This document shows, piece by piece, positions 1 to 7,786 of a DNA stretch of 13,946 bases. The translations under genes and the position numbers were made by a program. The stretch is from assembly GCA_001275005.1 (NCBI GenBank), contig JWZX01000379.1, forward strand, positions 1 to 13,946. Reading direction: 5' to 3'. This DNA is from Chrysochromulina tobinii (Eukaryota; Haptophyta; Prymnesiales; Chrysochromulinaceae). Position 1 is the stretch's first letter, and each line of letters starts with the position of its first letter. The notes below the pieces were generated by a model, which was not told where the DNA came from, made no database searches, and saw only the letters and a list, made by a program, of their open reading frames with translations.

Positions 1-116
1 TTGCGACTCGTCGCGGCTGCGATTGGCCGCGCCGGCCGCGCCACACGCTGCTGCCACTGCCTCTGACTGCCTTGCCGTCTTCACGACCGCCCTTCGCAAG
101 CCCTCGCGCTTCCTGA

Positions 117-986
117 TGGCATGCGAGGGCGCGCCGTGCTGGGCGTCACTGCAGAGCGCCAACAGCGTGCATTCCCCGTGCGCTTCGAAACAGATGGGAC
201 AAGACCGGGGCCGCGAAGGCGGCGGCCGACAAGGCGGCGGCCGACAAGGCGGCGGCGGAGAAGGCTGCGGTCGCGAAGGCGGCGGCTGCGAAGGCAGCGG
301 CGGACAAGGCGGCGGCGGACAAGGCGGCGGCCGCGAAGGTGGCAGCGGACAAGGTGGCGGCTGAGAAGGCAGCGGCCGAGAAGGCGGCGGCCGAGAAGGC
401 GGCGGCCGAGAAGGCGGCGGCGGACAAGGCGGCGGCGGACAAGGCGGCGGCGGACAAGGCGGCGGCCGAGAAGAAGGCGGCGGACGAGGCGGCGGCACAG
501 AGGGCGGCGGTGCAGAAGGCGGCGGCGGAGAAAGCGGCCGCCTCGATGATCAACCAAGGTGCCCCGTGGGACTTCTTCATGTCTCACGTACAGCGCGAGA
601 GCGGCCCTGATCTGGCGCTCATCACAAGGGACCTTGAAAAGGCAGGCAAGGAGGTGTGGCTCGATAAAAACATGAAAGACTGCAGCACAGCTGCCATGAT
701 GGAAGGGGTGGAACATTCCAAGACGTTCGTGCTTGTGCTGAGCGATGGATACTTTGACAGCCAGTTCTGTGTCAAGGAGCTGCGTCGCGCCATCAGCCTG
801 GAAAAGAAAATCGTGCTGTGCCACAAGCAAGGTGTGAACGTCGGAGCCATCCTGCAGAGAAAGCCAGCCGGTCCCGAATTCGCAAGTATCGGCGACAAGC
901 AGTCGCTGGAGCTCGTCACCTCCGATGCGGTGTATCGAGAGTTCGCAGTCAAACGCCTGATGGATTCCGCGTCCAGTCGCGTGTGA
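117..986 (+). CDS. TIR-domain protein with N-terminal Lys/Ala/Glu repeat (5' end unresolved)
   Basis: The C-terminal ~145 residues (from the ATG at 546) read as a TIR domain: a first strand with DFFMSH, then [11 protein letters not shown], then [19 protein letters not shown]. The Glu of KEL (codon 777-779) sits where NAD-cleaving TIR domains such as SARM1 and plant TIRs carry the catalytic Glu, so NADase or signalling activity is possible but not shown. The same frame is open back to a stop at 114-116, and from about 198 it encodes some 23 units of [10 protein letters not shown], a predicted long charged helix. No ATG lies in this frame before 546. Either translation starts at 546 (146-residue bare TIR) or an upstream exon supplies the start and the repeat is an N-terminal rod. 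No NB-ARC, LRR or transmembrane segment is seen. TIR identity is firm; the gene start is not. Confidence 0.75.
   Translation, partial: WHARARRAGRHCRAPTACIPRALRNRWDKTGAAKAAADKAAADKAAAEKAAVAKAAAAKAAADKAAADKAAAAKVAADKVAAEKAAAEKAAAEKAAAEKAAADKAAADKAAADKAAAEKKAADEAAAQRAAVQKAAAEKAAASMINQGAPWDFFMSHVQRESGPDLALITRDLEKAGKEVWLDKNMKDCSTAAMMEGVEHSKTFVLVLSDGYFDSQFCVKELRRAISLEKKIVLCHKQGVNVGAILQRKPAGPEFASIGDKQSLELVTSDAVYREFAVKRLMDSASSRV
201..545 (+). repeat. 15-bp tandem repeat encoding [10 protein letters not shown]
   Basis: About 23 imperfect copies of a 15-bp unit of the type aaggcggcggcggac. In the TIR frame each unit gives Lys-Ala-Ala-Ala-Asp/Glu, with a few Val, Arg and Gln variants near both ends. 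The 15-bp length keeps all frames open, so other frames give Arg-rich, Gly-rich and antisense Ala-rich strings that are not evidence of other genes. The K(i)-E/D(i+4) spacing is compatible with a stable single alpha helix. Confidence 0.9.
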
Positions 987-999
987 ACTGCGGCGTGCC

Positions 1000-1066
1000 G
1001 GCGTGCCGTGGGCGGCGTGAGGTGTGAACGGCGTGAGGTGTGAACGGCGTGCCGTGGGCGGCGTGA
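1000..1066. repeat. Nested short tandem repeats downstream of the TIR gene
   Basis: A 21-bp segment beginning ggcgtgccgtgggcgg occurs at 1000-1020 and again at 1046-1066. Between them lie two tandem copies of ggcgtgaggtgtgaac (1014-1029 and 1030-1045). The gtgtgaac element has inverted counterparts (gttcacac) at about 1088 and 1103, so the transcript could fold back on itself here. Confidence 0.85.
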
Positions 1067-1132
1067 TGCTGTCGTGTGGTCCGACGCGTTCACACACACG
1101 ACGTTCACACTTGGGTGTGTGGGCCGACGACG

Positions 1133-1231
1133 AGCAGTGCAACCGTGCGCAGCTCCAGGTCCAGGCCCAGGTCCAGGTCCAGGCCCAGGTCCAGAGCAGT
1201 GCAACCGTGCGCAGGTCCAGGTCCAGGCCCA
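1133..1231. repeat. CCAGGT-type hexamer array inside a larger direct repeat
   Basis: The segment starting agcagtgcaaccgtgcgcag is present at 1133 and 1195, each time followed by ccaggtccaggccc-type hexamer repeats. The copies are nearly identical, indicating a recent duplication of about 62 bp. Non-coding as far as can be seen; frames through it give Gly-Pro or Gln-Val strings typical of repeat shadows. Confidence 0.85.
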
Positions 1232-2040
1232 TCGCCGCTGCTCTGGAGACAGAGACTGCCTGTAACTGCCTGATGCACACCGAGGAGCGAGGGTGAAGTG
1301 ATCGGATGGGTTGGAAGTGTGAAGTGGACGGGGGTGCCACACGGACTGGGCGGAAGATGACATCCGTCTGAATGGCGTGGCGCCGCGGCGAGAGACGAGC
1401 AACGAGGTGACGAGTCGTGGTAGAGTCGTGGTATCCTATCGGGATCGTCGGTGCGACAAGGTATCAAGATAGCGAATTCCGAGTATGTGGTTGTGCGTGG
1501 ATCAGTGTGAGTCGTCATGGAGTGTCGAGTCTGTGTATGCGGTGCGGTCGCTGTCGTGTGTGTCACCTGTGTGCGCGTCCCCCCGGTGCTGTGAGCCCGG
1601 TCGCCAGTAAACGTGCTTTAAGCTTCACTTTCATGTTCACTTTGTCCCGATCGTTCAGTTTGGTTCTTGAGAGGTCGAGACCCGCTCAGAGTCCTGAGAT
1701 TGATCCTGACTCGGTAGGGCGGCCTCTACATGCAACACGGCGGTAACAGATCGCATCTCCATCGTCGACGCTTCAGATCATTCATCAAGCATCACCCAGG
1801 GCGGACACCATATCATCGCCCGGGGCACTGCTCGCACCTTGTGCGCGATCGCCGATCCGATGCGCCGGGAGATGCGAGCTGCGCGGCATCACTGTGGGAT
1901 GTGCGGGCGAGACTGGGGTTCTGTGCAGGCCTTTGCATTTCCCCACAGAGCGGGGGGGCTGCCGCGCTGGGAGGCGCCCCTGATGAGGGATGTAATTGCG
2001 CCTGAGGTCAGTGGCACAGACTGTAGCGACTCATTCCTTC

Positions 2041-2910
2041 TCAGCTCGCGCCACGCCTCGCTCCACGGCCTTTGCTCCGAACTCGTGCTGCCCTAGCCAT
2101 CGGTGGCGCCGCCGGTGGCGCCGCCCGGTTCCGAAACAGCACGTTCGCTTCGCAGCCCGAGCCCTGATTAAAATGGCGAGGCTCGTCGCATCGAAAGGCT
2201 CCTAACGGCTCAAATCCGAGCGCATGCAATGCGTCCACGGTGGTGGTGCAGTTGGGCTGGTTATCGTAGATGCCATCGCACGAGTCACGCAGCGTCTCGA
2301 GCGAGACCTCCGCGACGCGCCTCAGCAAGCCCGCACCCGCGGCGGCCAGGAGGCTGAGGTCGGCCCCCTGCGCGTCGATCTTGAGGCGCGCCACCGGCCA
2401 GCCAGCCAGCCACTCGACGAGCACGCGCCGCAGCGTGATGGCGGGCACCATGCGCGTCTGGACCGTCTTGGCGCACGCACGCGTCACAAAGCCGTTGCTC
2501 TTCCAGCCGCCGTGCTGCGGCGTGTGCGTGCGGCGCAGCGACGAGCAACCGTCGCGAGGCGAAACGTAGAAGGGCACGACGCCCTCGTGATCCGAGACGG
2601 CAAAGGGCAGAATGACGCCGCGTTCGTGGTGCCATCCGAGATGGCCAACGACGCGCGCTCGAGCATTGCGCGCCAGCAGCAGCGCCCACTTGTCCACCAG
2701 CGGCTCGAAGGCGACCAAGAAGGCATCCGGGTGCTTGGGCAGCAGTTGCATGTCCCATGTGTCGAAGGCATTGGTTCCGATTTCGACAAACAATTCCTTG
2801 GTGCTGTTGGGCACGGGGATGCGCCCGTCGCTGCTCATGTGCAGGACGTGCAAGGGCACCGAGAGCGCGCCAGTGGCAGGGTCGAGGAGAAATGGGGTCG
2901 ACATGGACAT
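2041..2910 (-). CDS. FkbM-type SAM-dependent methyltransferase
   Basis: A 289-residue single-exon protein read from the ATG at 2910-2908; the frame extends further upstream only through a GTG, unlikely as a start in a eukaryote. It fits the FkbM (Methyltransf_21) family: a SAM-binding first motif FVEIGTNAFDTW (residues 41-52), the acidic residue after the second strand in AFEPL (67-71), the family signature LKIDAQGADLSLL (176-188), EVSLETL (201-207) and a closing EANVLF strand (254-259). FkbM enzymes O-methylate sugars, polyketides or other small molecules; the substrate cannot be told here. The N-terminus (MSMSTPFLLDPATG) lacks a clear signal or transit peptide, suggesting cytosol. The tail is Arg/Ala-rich. 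The gene runs in the same direction as the RlmN gene, 129 bp downstream of it. Confidence 0.8.
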   Translation of the reverse strand: MSMSTPFLLDPATGALSVPLHVLHMSSDGRIPVPNSTKELFVEIGTNAFDTWDMQLLPKHPDAFLVAFEPLVDKWALLLARNARARVVGHLGWHHERGVILPFAVSDHEGVVPFYVSPRDGCSSLRRTHTPQHGGWKSNGFVTRACAKTVQTRMVPAITLRRVLVEWLAGWPVARLKIDAQGADLSLLAAAGAGLLRRVAEVSLETLRDSCDGIYDNQPNCTTTVDALHALGFEPLGAFRCDEPRHFNQGSGCEANVLFRNRAAPPAAPPMARAARVRSKGRGARRGAS

Positions 2911-3039
2911 TTTCGTGTGAATGGACCGACGAAGGTGTGAATTTAACTTTCCCCCCCTACCACCCCCAATGCCACAGGCCGGCACTGATTCCCATGGCGA
3001 CACGCGCAGCACGCGCGCGACTACCTTGTACGCTCGCGC

Positions 3040-4314
3040 TCACGCCGGTGGAGCGACCTTCTCCTTGCTGGGGAGCGCCCCCTCCGCCAGCTTCTGCCGC
3101 AGCCGCTCCGCCGCCTTCTCCTTGCTTGCCGCCTCCGCCAGCTGTCCGCACCCGGCGTCAATGTCAATGCCTCGACGCACGCGCACCGTGGCGGGGATGC
3201 CGTACTTGCCGAGCACCGCGACAAACTTGTCCGCATTTGGAAGGCTCGTCGGCGCGCCATCGAAACCATTAGTGGGGTTGAGAGGGATGAGGTTGACGTG
3301 GCAGTTGAGGCCCTTGAGCAGCTGCGCGAGCTGCTGCGCGCTCTCCCGGTCATCGTTGCGCCCGGCGATCAGCGCCCACTCGAATGAGATCCGGCGGCCG
3401 CTCGTGTCCACGTAGTACCGGCAGGCGTCGAGGAGCTCCTCGAGATCGTATCTCCGATTGACGGGCATGATCGCCGAGCGCGCGTCGTCGCTCGACTCGT
3501 GCAAGGAGATCGCGAGCCCGATCGCGAGCCCCTCGTCTGCAAAGCGCCGGATCTGAGGCACGAGGCCCACCGTCGAGATGGTCAAGTGGCGCGCGCCAAT
3601 CCCAAGCTCCGAGATGATGCGCCGCGCCGCGCCCAACACGGCGTCGTAGTTGCGGAACGGCTCCCCCATCCCCATGAAGACGATGTTGCTCAGCCGCTCG
3701 TCCTTGGCCCGCAGCTCCGCCGAGAAGCGTGCCGCCTGCTCAAAGATCTCCGCCTCGCTCAGATCGCGCTTGAAGCCCATCTGGCCCGTGGCGCAAAACG
3801 TGCACCCCATCGCGCAGCCCACCTGCGAAGAGATGCACGCGGTGCGCCGGTTGTCGCGGTATGGCATGAGCACCGACTCGATGAGCGAGCCGTCATGGCA
3901 GCGCCACAGCCGCTTGCGTGTGCCGTCGCGGCTGTCAATCTCTTTCGCAGTCTCGAGCTCACCAAGGGTGGCGTGGGCTTCCAGCTTGGCACGCAGTTCC
4001 TTGGGCAATGTTTGCATCGATTGGATGTCGACCGCGGGCGAGTCGCCGTACATGGCGTCGCGAATCTGCTTCAAACGGAACTTTTTCTCACCCCACCCCT
4101 CCAGCAGTGCAGAGAGCTCGTTGTCGCTGAGACCGTACAGGTTGGCCTTGCGCAGCGAGGCCGTGCTGCAAGCGGCAGGCGCAGGCGTGCGCACGCCGAC
4201 GGAGAAGAGGCGCTTGTGCGTGGCGCCCACGTGTAGCGCCTGGACCGGCACCGCGGCTAGGACCACCAGCCCCAGCCCGGCACGGCGAAAGGTCGCAGAG
4301 TGTGCTGCACCCAT
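3040..4314 (-). CDS. rlmN: RlmN-type 23S rRNA adenine-C2 methyltransferase, probably plastid-targeted
   Basis: A 424-residue radical-SAM enzyme, ATG at 4314-4312. Known RlmN features are all visible: the 4Fe-4S cluster motif C167-X3-C171-X2-C174 within QVGCAMGCTFC, a Cys seven residues before it (C160, equivalent to the resolving Cys of E. coli RlmN), the MGMGEP motif (214-219), STVGL (247-251), IPLNP (343-347) and C389 in DIDAGC, the Cys that carries the transferred methyl. Members methylate C2 of A2503 in 23S rRNA (bacterial RlmN also acts on some tRNAs). Residues 1-28 form a hydrophobic stretch ending VQALHVG, like an ER signal peptide with a short transit segment, as expected for plastid import in a secondary-plastid alga; a mitochondrial destination is less likely. 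The tail beyond C389 is a Lys/Glu/Ala helix. No introns. Confidence 0.93.
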   Translation of the reverse strand: MGAAHSATFRRAGLGLVVLAAVPVQALHVGATHKRLFSVGVRTPAPAACSTASLRKANLYGLSDNELSALLEGWGEKKFRLKQIRDAMYGDSPAVDIQSMQTLPKELRAKLEAHATLGELETAKEIDSRDGTRKRLWRCHDGSLIESVLMPYRDNRRTACISSQVGCAMGCTFCATGQMGFKRDLSEAEIFEQAARFSAELRAKDERLSNIVFMGMGEPFRNYDAVLGAARRIISELGIGARHLTISTVGLVPQIRRFADEGLAIGLAISLHESSDDARSAIMPVNRRYDLEELLDACRYYVDTSGRRISFEWALIAGRNDDRESAQQLAQLLKGLNCHVNLIPLNPTNGFDGAPTSLPNADKFVAVLGKYGIPATVRVRRGIDIDAGCGQLAEAASKEKAAERLRQKLAEGALPSKEKVAPPA

Positions 4315-4498
4315 CAATCACTCACGAGACGCGGTCAATCATCTCATCACGAGGCACGCGGTTTCGTGCACAGAGAGGCGACGTCAGCGGACTCCCCTTC
4401 AGTTCTCCACATCAAAGTTTGTTTCCACATCTTGCCGCGGAGATTGAGAACGCGCGCGAGGCAAACGCACACCGCGTGCGATCGTGCCGATTTCATTC
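4315..4498. promoter_or_regulatory. Divergent intergenic region between rlmN and the EGY-like gene
   Basis: Only 184 bp separate the ATGs of two genes transcribed in opposite directions, so it must hold both 5' UTRs and probably a shared promoter. It is less GC-rich than the flanking coding DNA (for example caaagtttgtttcc near 4410). I see no convincing TATA box or Inr. Both products look plastid-directed, so co-regulation would make sense; this is inference. Confidence 0.55.
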
Positions 4499-7317
4499 AT
4501 GAGGACCATTCCCATGCTCCTGGTGCTTTACATCCAAGTCGTGTGCGGCTGCACGCTGACTCCGCGCATCGTCCTTGGTGTCCGCGGTACGCTCCCGTTT
4601 GTGCGGCGTTCGCCGCTGGTGCTGGCCACCGAGTCGGGCCGCAGCGACAGCGACGACAGCAGCACCAGCAGCACCAGCAGCACCAGCAGCACCAGCAGCA
4701 CCAGCAGCACCAGCGCCAGTGACTTGTCTCGTCAGGAGAAGCGGCTACGCGCCGAGCGGCTGGCGCTGCAGGCTGAACGTGCCGCCCTGGAGCTCGCGGC
4801 GCTCGAGCTCGACGCGGCGCAGCTCAGGCGCGAGGCCGAGAGCCTTGCGCCACGAGAGGCACCGCCAGCAGCCGCAGCGACCGCACCCATCTCCGGATCC
4901 GTGACGGCCTCGGAGACGCCGGCAGCCGCAACCAAGGCGCCGGGCGCACCCGGCAGCGCGAGCCCCATCGAGCAACTCTTGGCCTCACTCAAGAGCAACA
5001 GCAGCACGGACGCTGGCGCAAGCCGGGCTGGTGGTCAGTCCAAGCCGCCGGCGAGTTTGTCGGGGAGCAGCCTCACAGAGGTCCTCTCGGGGCAGAGCGA
5101 GGGCGCGCTGCAACTGAGCGAGGCGCAGGTGTCGCTCGCGCGCAACCGAGTCTTCGACTACGACACGTTCTACGTCAGCCAGGTCGAGCAATCGTTCATC
5201 GGGACTATTTTTCGTGGCAACCTACGCACCAACACGAGTGTGGTCTACGCGCGCGTGAGCGCCAAGGCGGCGGCGGAGCCGGAGCTGGCGGGCATCCAGT
5301 TCTTGCTGCTGCAGGACCCGCTCGCGCTCACCCTCGAGGGGCTCCAGGCGGGCGAGGCACGAAAGCCCGTCTGCCTCTGATTGCCTCTGATTGCCTCTGA
5401 TTGCCTCTGATTGCCTCTGATGATCTCCCTCATCAGGAACGAAAGCCCGTCTTTCTTGATTGCGCTTGATTGCGCTTGATGGCGAGTACTAATTGGGTCT
5501 GATTGCCTCCCTCATCAGGAACGAAAGCCCGTCTTCCTCGCCCTGCCCGCACGAGCAACCGCTCTGCGTCAACGAATCCCTGAACTGAGCGTGGTGTTGC
5601 TAGGGGCGGCGGCGAGTGTCATCACGACGCTCGGGTTCGCGCTCTCGGTGTACATCCTCGCCGACGGCGGCGCGATGCTCGAGCAGATCAGCAAAGGCGA
5701 CCCCGCCCCCGTCGAGGCCGCCTTTCCGATTGCGATTGGCTTGGGCGCCTTGCAGCTCGCGCACGAGATGGGCCACCTCGTGGCGGCGCGAGTGCACGGG
5801 ATGCGCACGGGCGTCCCGCTCCCCATACCGTCGCTCCAGATCGGCAACTTCGGGTGCATCACCAAACTGCTCACCTTCCCGCGCAGCCGCACCGCGCTCT
5901 TCGATTTCGCTCTCGCCGGTCCGGCGCTCGCCACGGCGCTCGGACTCGTCCTGTACCTCGTCGGCCTCGCCCTCTCGGTCGACTTACCGGTGCCCAGCCT
6001 ACCCGCAGGTGAGTGCCATTGATTGCCACTGATGACCTGCCTTGCATGCAAGTGCTCATCGCAGCGCGGCCAACATGCGGTGCAAGCTCTCGAGTACGCT
6101 GATTGCCACTGATGACCTGCCTTGCATGCAAGTGCTCACTGTAGCGCGACCTACCCGCAGGGCTGCTCGACCCCGCGGCCGCCGCGTCGGCCGCGGAGGC
6201 CGCCTCGACTGCGTCCACCATTGCGGGCTCAACAGCCGCCGCGTCTGCCGGCGCCGCGACGGGCACCTTTGCACTCGCCTCCGCCGCACCCAGCGCTGCC
6301 TTGGCGGCGGTGGGCGCACCAGCGGCGGCGGACGCGGCGGCGGCGGCGACGACGGCGGCGGCGGCGGCGAGCTCGGGCGGTGGTGAGATCTTCCCTGTCG
6401 TCCCGAGCGACCTGCTCCTCTCGTCTCTCTTGCTCGGCTCGATCGCACAAGTACGACTCGCCACATTGATTGCCTCTGATGGCCTCTGATTGCCTCTGAT
6501 TTCCTCTGATTTCCTCTGATTTCCTCTGATTGCCCTCGGCTCGATCGCACAGGTACGACTCGCCCCTCTGATTGCCTCTGATGGCCTCTGATCGCCTCTG
6601 ATGGTCCCGCTGATTGCCTCTGATGGCCTCGGCTCGATCGCACAGCTACGACTCGCCACACTCATCATTGCGCCGCTCATGGCCTCTGATCGCCTCGCTG
6701 ATTGCCTCGCTGATTGTCTCGCTGATGGCCCCTCTGATTGCGCAGCTCATCCTGCCCAACTTGGCAAGCTCGCCCGTCATCTCGCTCCACCCGCTCGCCG
6801 TCATCGGGTTCGTCACCTTCCTGGTGAACGCGCTGCAGCTCCTCCCGATCGGCCGTCTCGACGGCGGGCGCGTGGCGACGGCGGTGCTCGGGGGCGGGCA
6901 GGCAAGTCTCGTCAATTGCGACTGATTGCGACTGATTGCGACTGATTGCGACTGATTGCGACTGATTGCGACTGATTGCGACTGATTGCGTCTGATTGCG
7001 TCTGATTGCCTCTGATTGCCACTGATTGCCACTGATTGCCACTGAGTATCTCGCTACGGCAGGCGGGCTTCGTCTCGGGCCTCACTCTGACGTTGCTCGG
7101 CTTCTCGACCCTCTTTGGCGGGGATAACCCCATCCTCCTTTTTTGGGGCCTGATCATTATCTTCCTGCAACGGCAGCCGGAGCTGCCCTGTGCGGACGAC
7201 ATCACCGGGGTCGACACGACGCGCACGGTGCTCGCGGCTGTGGCGGGCGTCGTCACGCTGCTCACGCTGCTTCCGTGCCCCATCCAGTCGGTCGCGGCGC
7301 CGCTGGGTGGGTTTTGA
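4499..7317 (+). CDS. EGY: EGY-type plastid site-2 metalloprotease (M50), five exons
   Basis: Proposed exons 4499-5356, 5519-6008, 6161-6450, 6746-6901 and 7063-7317 join in frame to 682 residues. A hydrophobic leader (MRTIPMLLVLYIQVVCG) suggests signal-peptide-led plastid targeting. Next come a Ser/Thr repeat, a charged coiled-coil-like stretch, and the EGY-type domain FDYDTFYV...GNLR. Catalytic features are HEMGH (368-372, zinc-binding His and Glu), the following IGNFG, and PIGRLDGGR with Asp585 as third ligand. About six hydrophobic segments surround these. The C-terminal part (LPCADDITGVDTTR, LLTLLPCP) also follows plant EGY1/EGY2. EGY proteases cleave membrane proteins in the plastid and affect chloroplast development. 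Odd points: a ~75-residue Ala-rich insertion (about 451-525) at the start of exon 3 and repeat-built introns. Exon 1's end is uncertain (GC donor at 5357 or GT at 5369). Confidence 0.88.
4661..4712 (+). repeat. AGC/ACC trinucleotide-type microsatellite coding Ser/Thr
   Basis: Tandem agcaccagc-type 9-bp units encode a (Ser-Ser-Thr) run early in the EGY-like precursor, just after the targeting leader. Probably length-variable between strains; it lies outside the catalytic domain. Confidence 0.9.
5357..5518 (+). other. Intron 1 of the EGY-like gene (duplicated, family A)
   Basis: The acceptor catcag at 5513-5518 is followed by exon 2 starting gaacgaaagcccgtct. The intron begins with the near-identical gcacgaaagcccgtct (5357), and a third copy lies at 5437, spaced 80 and 82 bp apart. 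Each of the first two copies is followed by repeats with CTGAT or CTTGAT and ends in CTCCCTCATCAGGA. Five tgcctctgat units lie in the first half; the second half carries TACTAAT (5487-5493), a good branch-point match 26 bases before the acceptor. A GC donor at 5357 matches the duplication register; a GT donor at 5369 is the alternative. Both keep phase 0. Two introns around a 12-bp micro-exon would also stay in frame. Confidence 0.7.
6009..6160 (+). other. Intron 2 of the EGY-like gene (family B)
   Basis: Canonical donor gtgagt at 6009 and acceptor cccgcag ending at 6160, phase 1. The 12 bp cctacccgcagg occurs at both junctions (5998-6009 and 6150-6161). Inside are two identical 38-bp copies (6021-6058 and 6101-6138) starting gattgccactgatgacctg and containing CTTGCATGCAAG. 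Splicing rejoins frames that are otherwise closed by stops. Confidence 0.88.
6451..6745 (+). other. Intron 3 of the EGY-like gene (triplicated junction)
   Basis: Donor gtacga at 6451 and acceptor gcgcag ending at 6745, phase 0; the joined protein reads LLLGSIAQ-LILPNLASS, matching EGY spacing before the SLHPL motif. The junction sequence ctcggctcgatcgcaca, followed by two variable bases and tacgactcgcc, occurs three times, near 6434, 6536 and 6629. Between copies are CTGAT-containing 10-bp units. An upstream acceptor at 6645 would join out of frame. Confidence 0.75.
6902..7062 (+). other. Intron 4 of the EGY-like gene: GC donor and 10-bp array (family A)
   Basis: Donor gcaagt at 6902, the usual form of a GC donor, and acceptor cggcag ending at 7062, phase 0. 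The short repeat ggcaggc spans both junctions (6897-6903 and 7058-7064). The body is an almost perfect array of about 13 units of 10 bp: tgcgactgat repeated, then tgcgtctgat, tgcctctgat and tgccactgat. Each unit contains CTGAT, which fits the branch-point consensus CTRAY. Confidence 0.85.
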
Positions 7318-7450
7318 GACACGGCGCCGTGTTGGGCACAGTCGAGTCATCTACTTTGAGACGCGGCGCCGTGTTGGGCGCAGCCGAACCATCTACTTTG
7401 AGACACGGCGCCGTGTTGGGCGCAACCGAGCCATCTACTTTGCGACGCGG
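7313..7450 (+). repeat. 42-bp minisatellite overlapping the EGY-like stop codon
   Basis: Three copies of a 42-bp unit (7313-7354, 7355-7396, 7397-7438) plus the start of a fourth. The first copy begins inside the final Phe and stop codons. Copies 1 and 3 contain the perfect 14-bp palindrome ACACGGCGCCGTGT (7319-7332 and 7403-7416); copy 2 has one changed base. Likely in the 3' UTR, where each copy could form a hairpin. Confidence 0.9.
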
Positions 7451-7786
7451 ACTCTGCGCGGCCCCCACCCACGTTTACGCCCCGACGACGAAATTTGAAT
7501 GAAAAGGCGACGATGTGTCGCATCAACCATGGCGGAACCATGGGTGCCTGTGGGGTACTATTGTACCCGTAGCCGGTGGCCTTTAAAGCGCGCGGGCGGA
7601 GAGTTTTTGAGCAGGCATATGGTGTGTGTGTGTTCGTGAGCGTGCGTGCATGAATCACTTGCTGCACTGCCCGACGGTTATCCGATGGTAGGCGGAGGAG
7701 GTGGAGTCAAAAACATGGTACAATGAAGTGCGGGAGGACCCGGCGACGAAACTTTTCAGCTGTTTCGGCCAGCCAAACTTGAGCGG
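7451..7786. other. Intergenic region upstream of the RRM gene
   Basis: No gene is supported here. Visible items: a perfect 6-bp inverted repeat gggtac/gtaccc with a 4-base loop (7553-7568), a duplicated aaccatgg nearby, TTTAAA at 7582-7587 about 200 bp before the ATG, and a GT-rich run near 7620. The region probably holds the end of the EGY-like 3' UTR and the promoter and 5' UTR of the RRM gene. Confidence 0.5.

Larger units (their letters stand above)
987..2040. other. Intergenic stretch with no supportable gene
   Basis: Between the TIR stop and the stop of the FkbM-type gene I see no frame with recognisable protein features. The first 300 bases are repeat-rich (separate entries). From about 1400 to 2040 the sequence is less GC-biased and non-repetitive. 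A short frame at 1839-2096 contains a CGMCG motif, but its codon pattern and lack of a domain do not support a gene. As the two flanking genes converge, this should hold both 3' UTRs. Confidence 0.6.

Noticed and set aside
81-1340. 419-codon open frame on the minus strand across the TIR gene and the repeats after it
   Set aside because: Its Arg/Leu-rich middle is the antisense of the KAAAE repeat and its N-terminal part is the antisense of the CCAGGT array; no protein features.
1839-2096. Short frame with a CGMCG motif as a small zinc-binding protein
   Set aside because: A single Cys pair, no second pair, no family resemblance, and it overlaps the end of the FkbM-type gene on the other strand.
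2224-2940. 238-codon plus-strand open frame over the FkbM-type gene
   Set aside because: No recognisable domain; the minus-strand frame has the methyltransferase motifs and a sensible ATG.
5871-6680. Minus-strand open frames with AIRGNQRQ-type repeats
   Set aside because: They are the antisense of intron arrays and cross exons of the EGY-like gene.
6614-6745. In-frame extension of EGY-like exon 4 upstream into hydrophobic LIASLIVSLMAPLIAQ
   Set aside because: It is the family A repeat read in one frame; no acceptor joins it in phase with exon 3, and EGY spacing fits better without it. Retention in some transcripts cannot be excluded.
6902-7062. CRISPR-like array or C/D-box snoRNA
   Set aside because: The units are only 10 bp with no spacers. 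CTGA resembles box D, but there is no paired box C with flanking stem, and the motif simply recurs in each unit.
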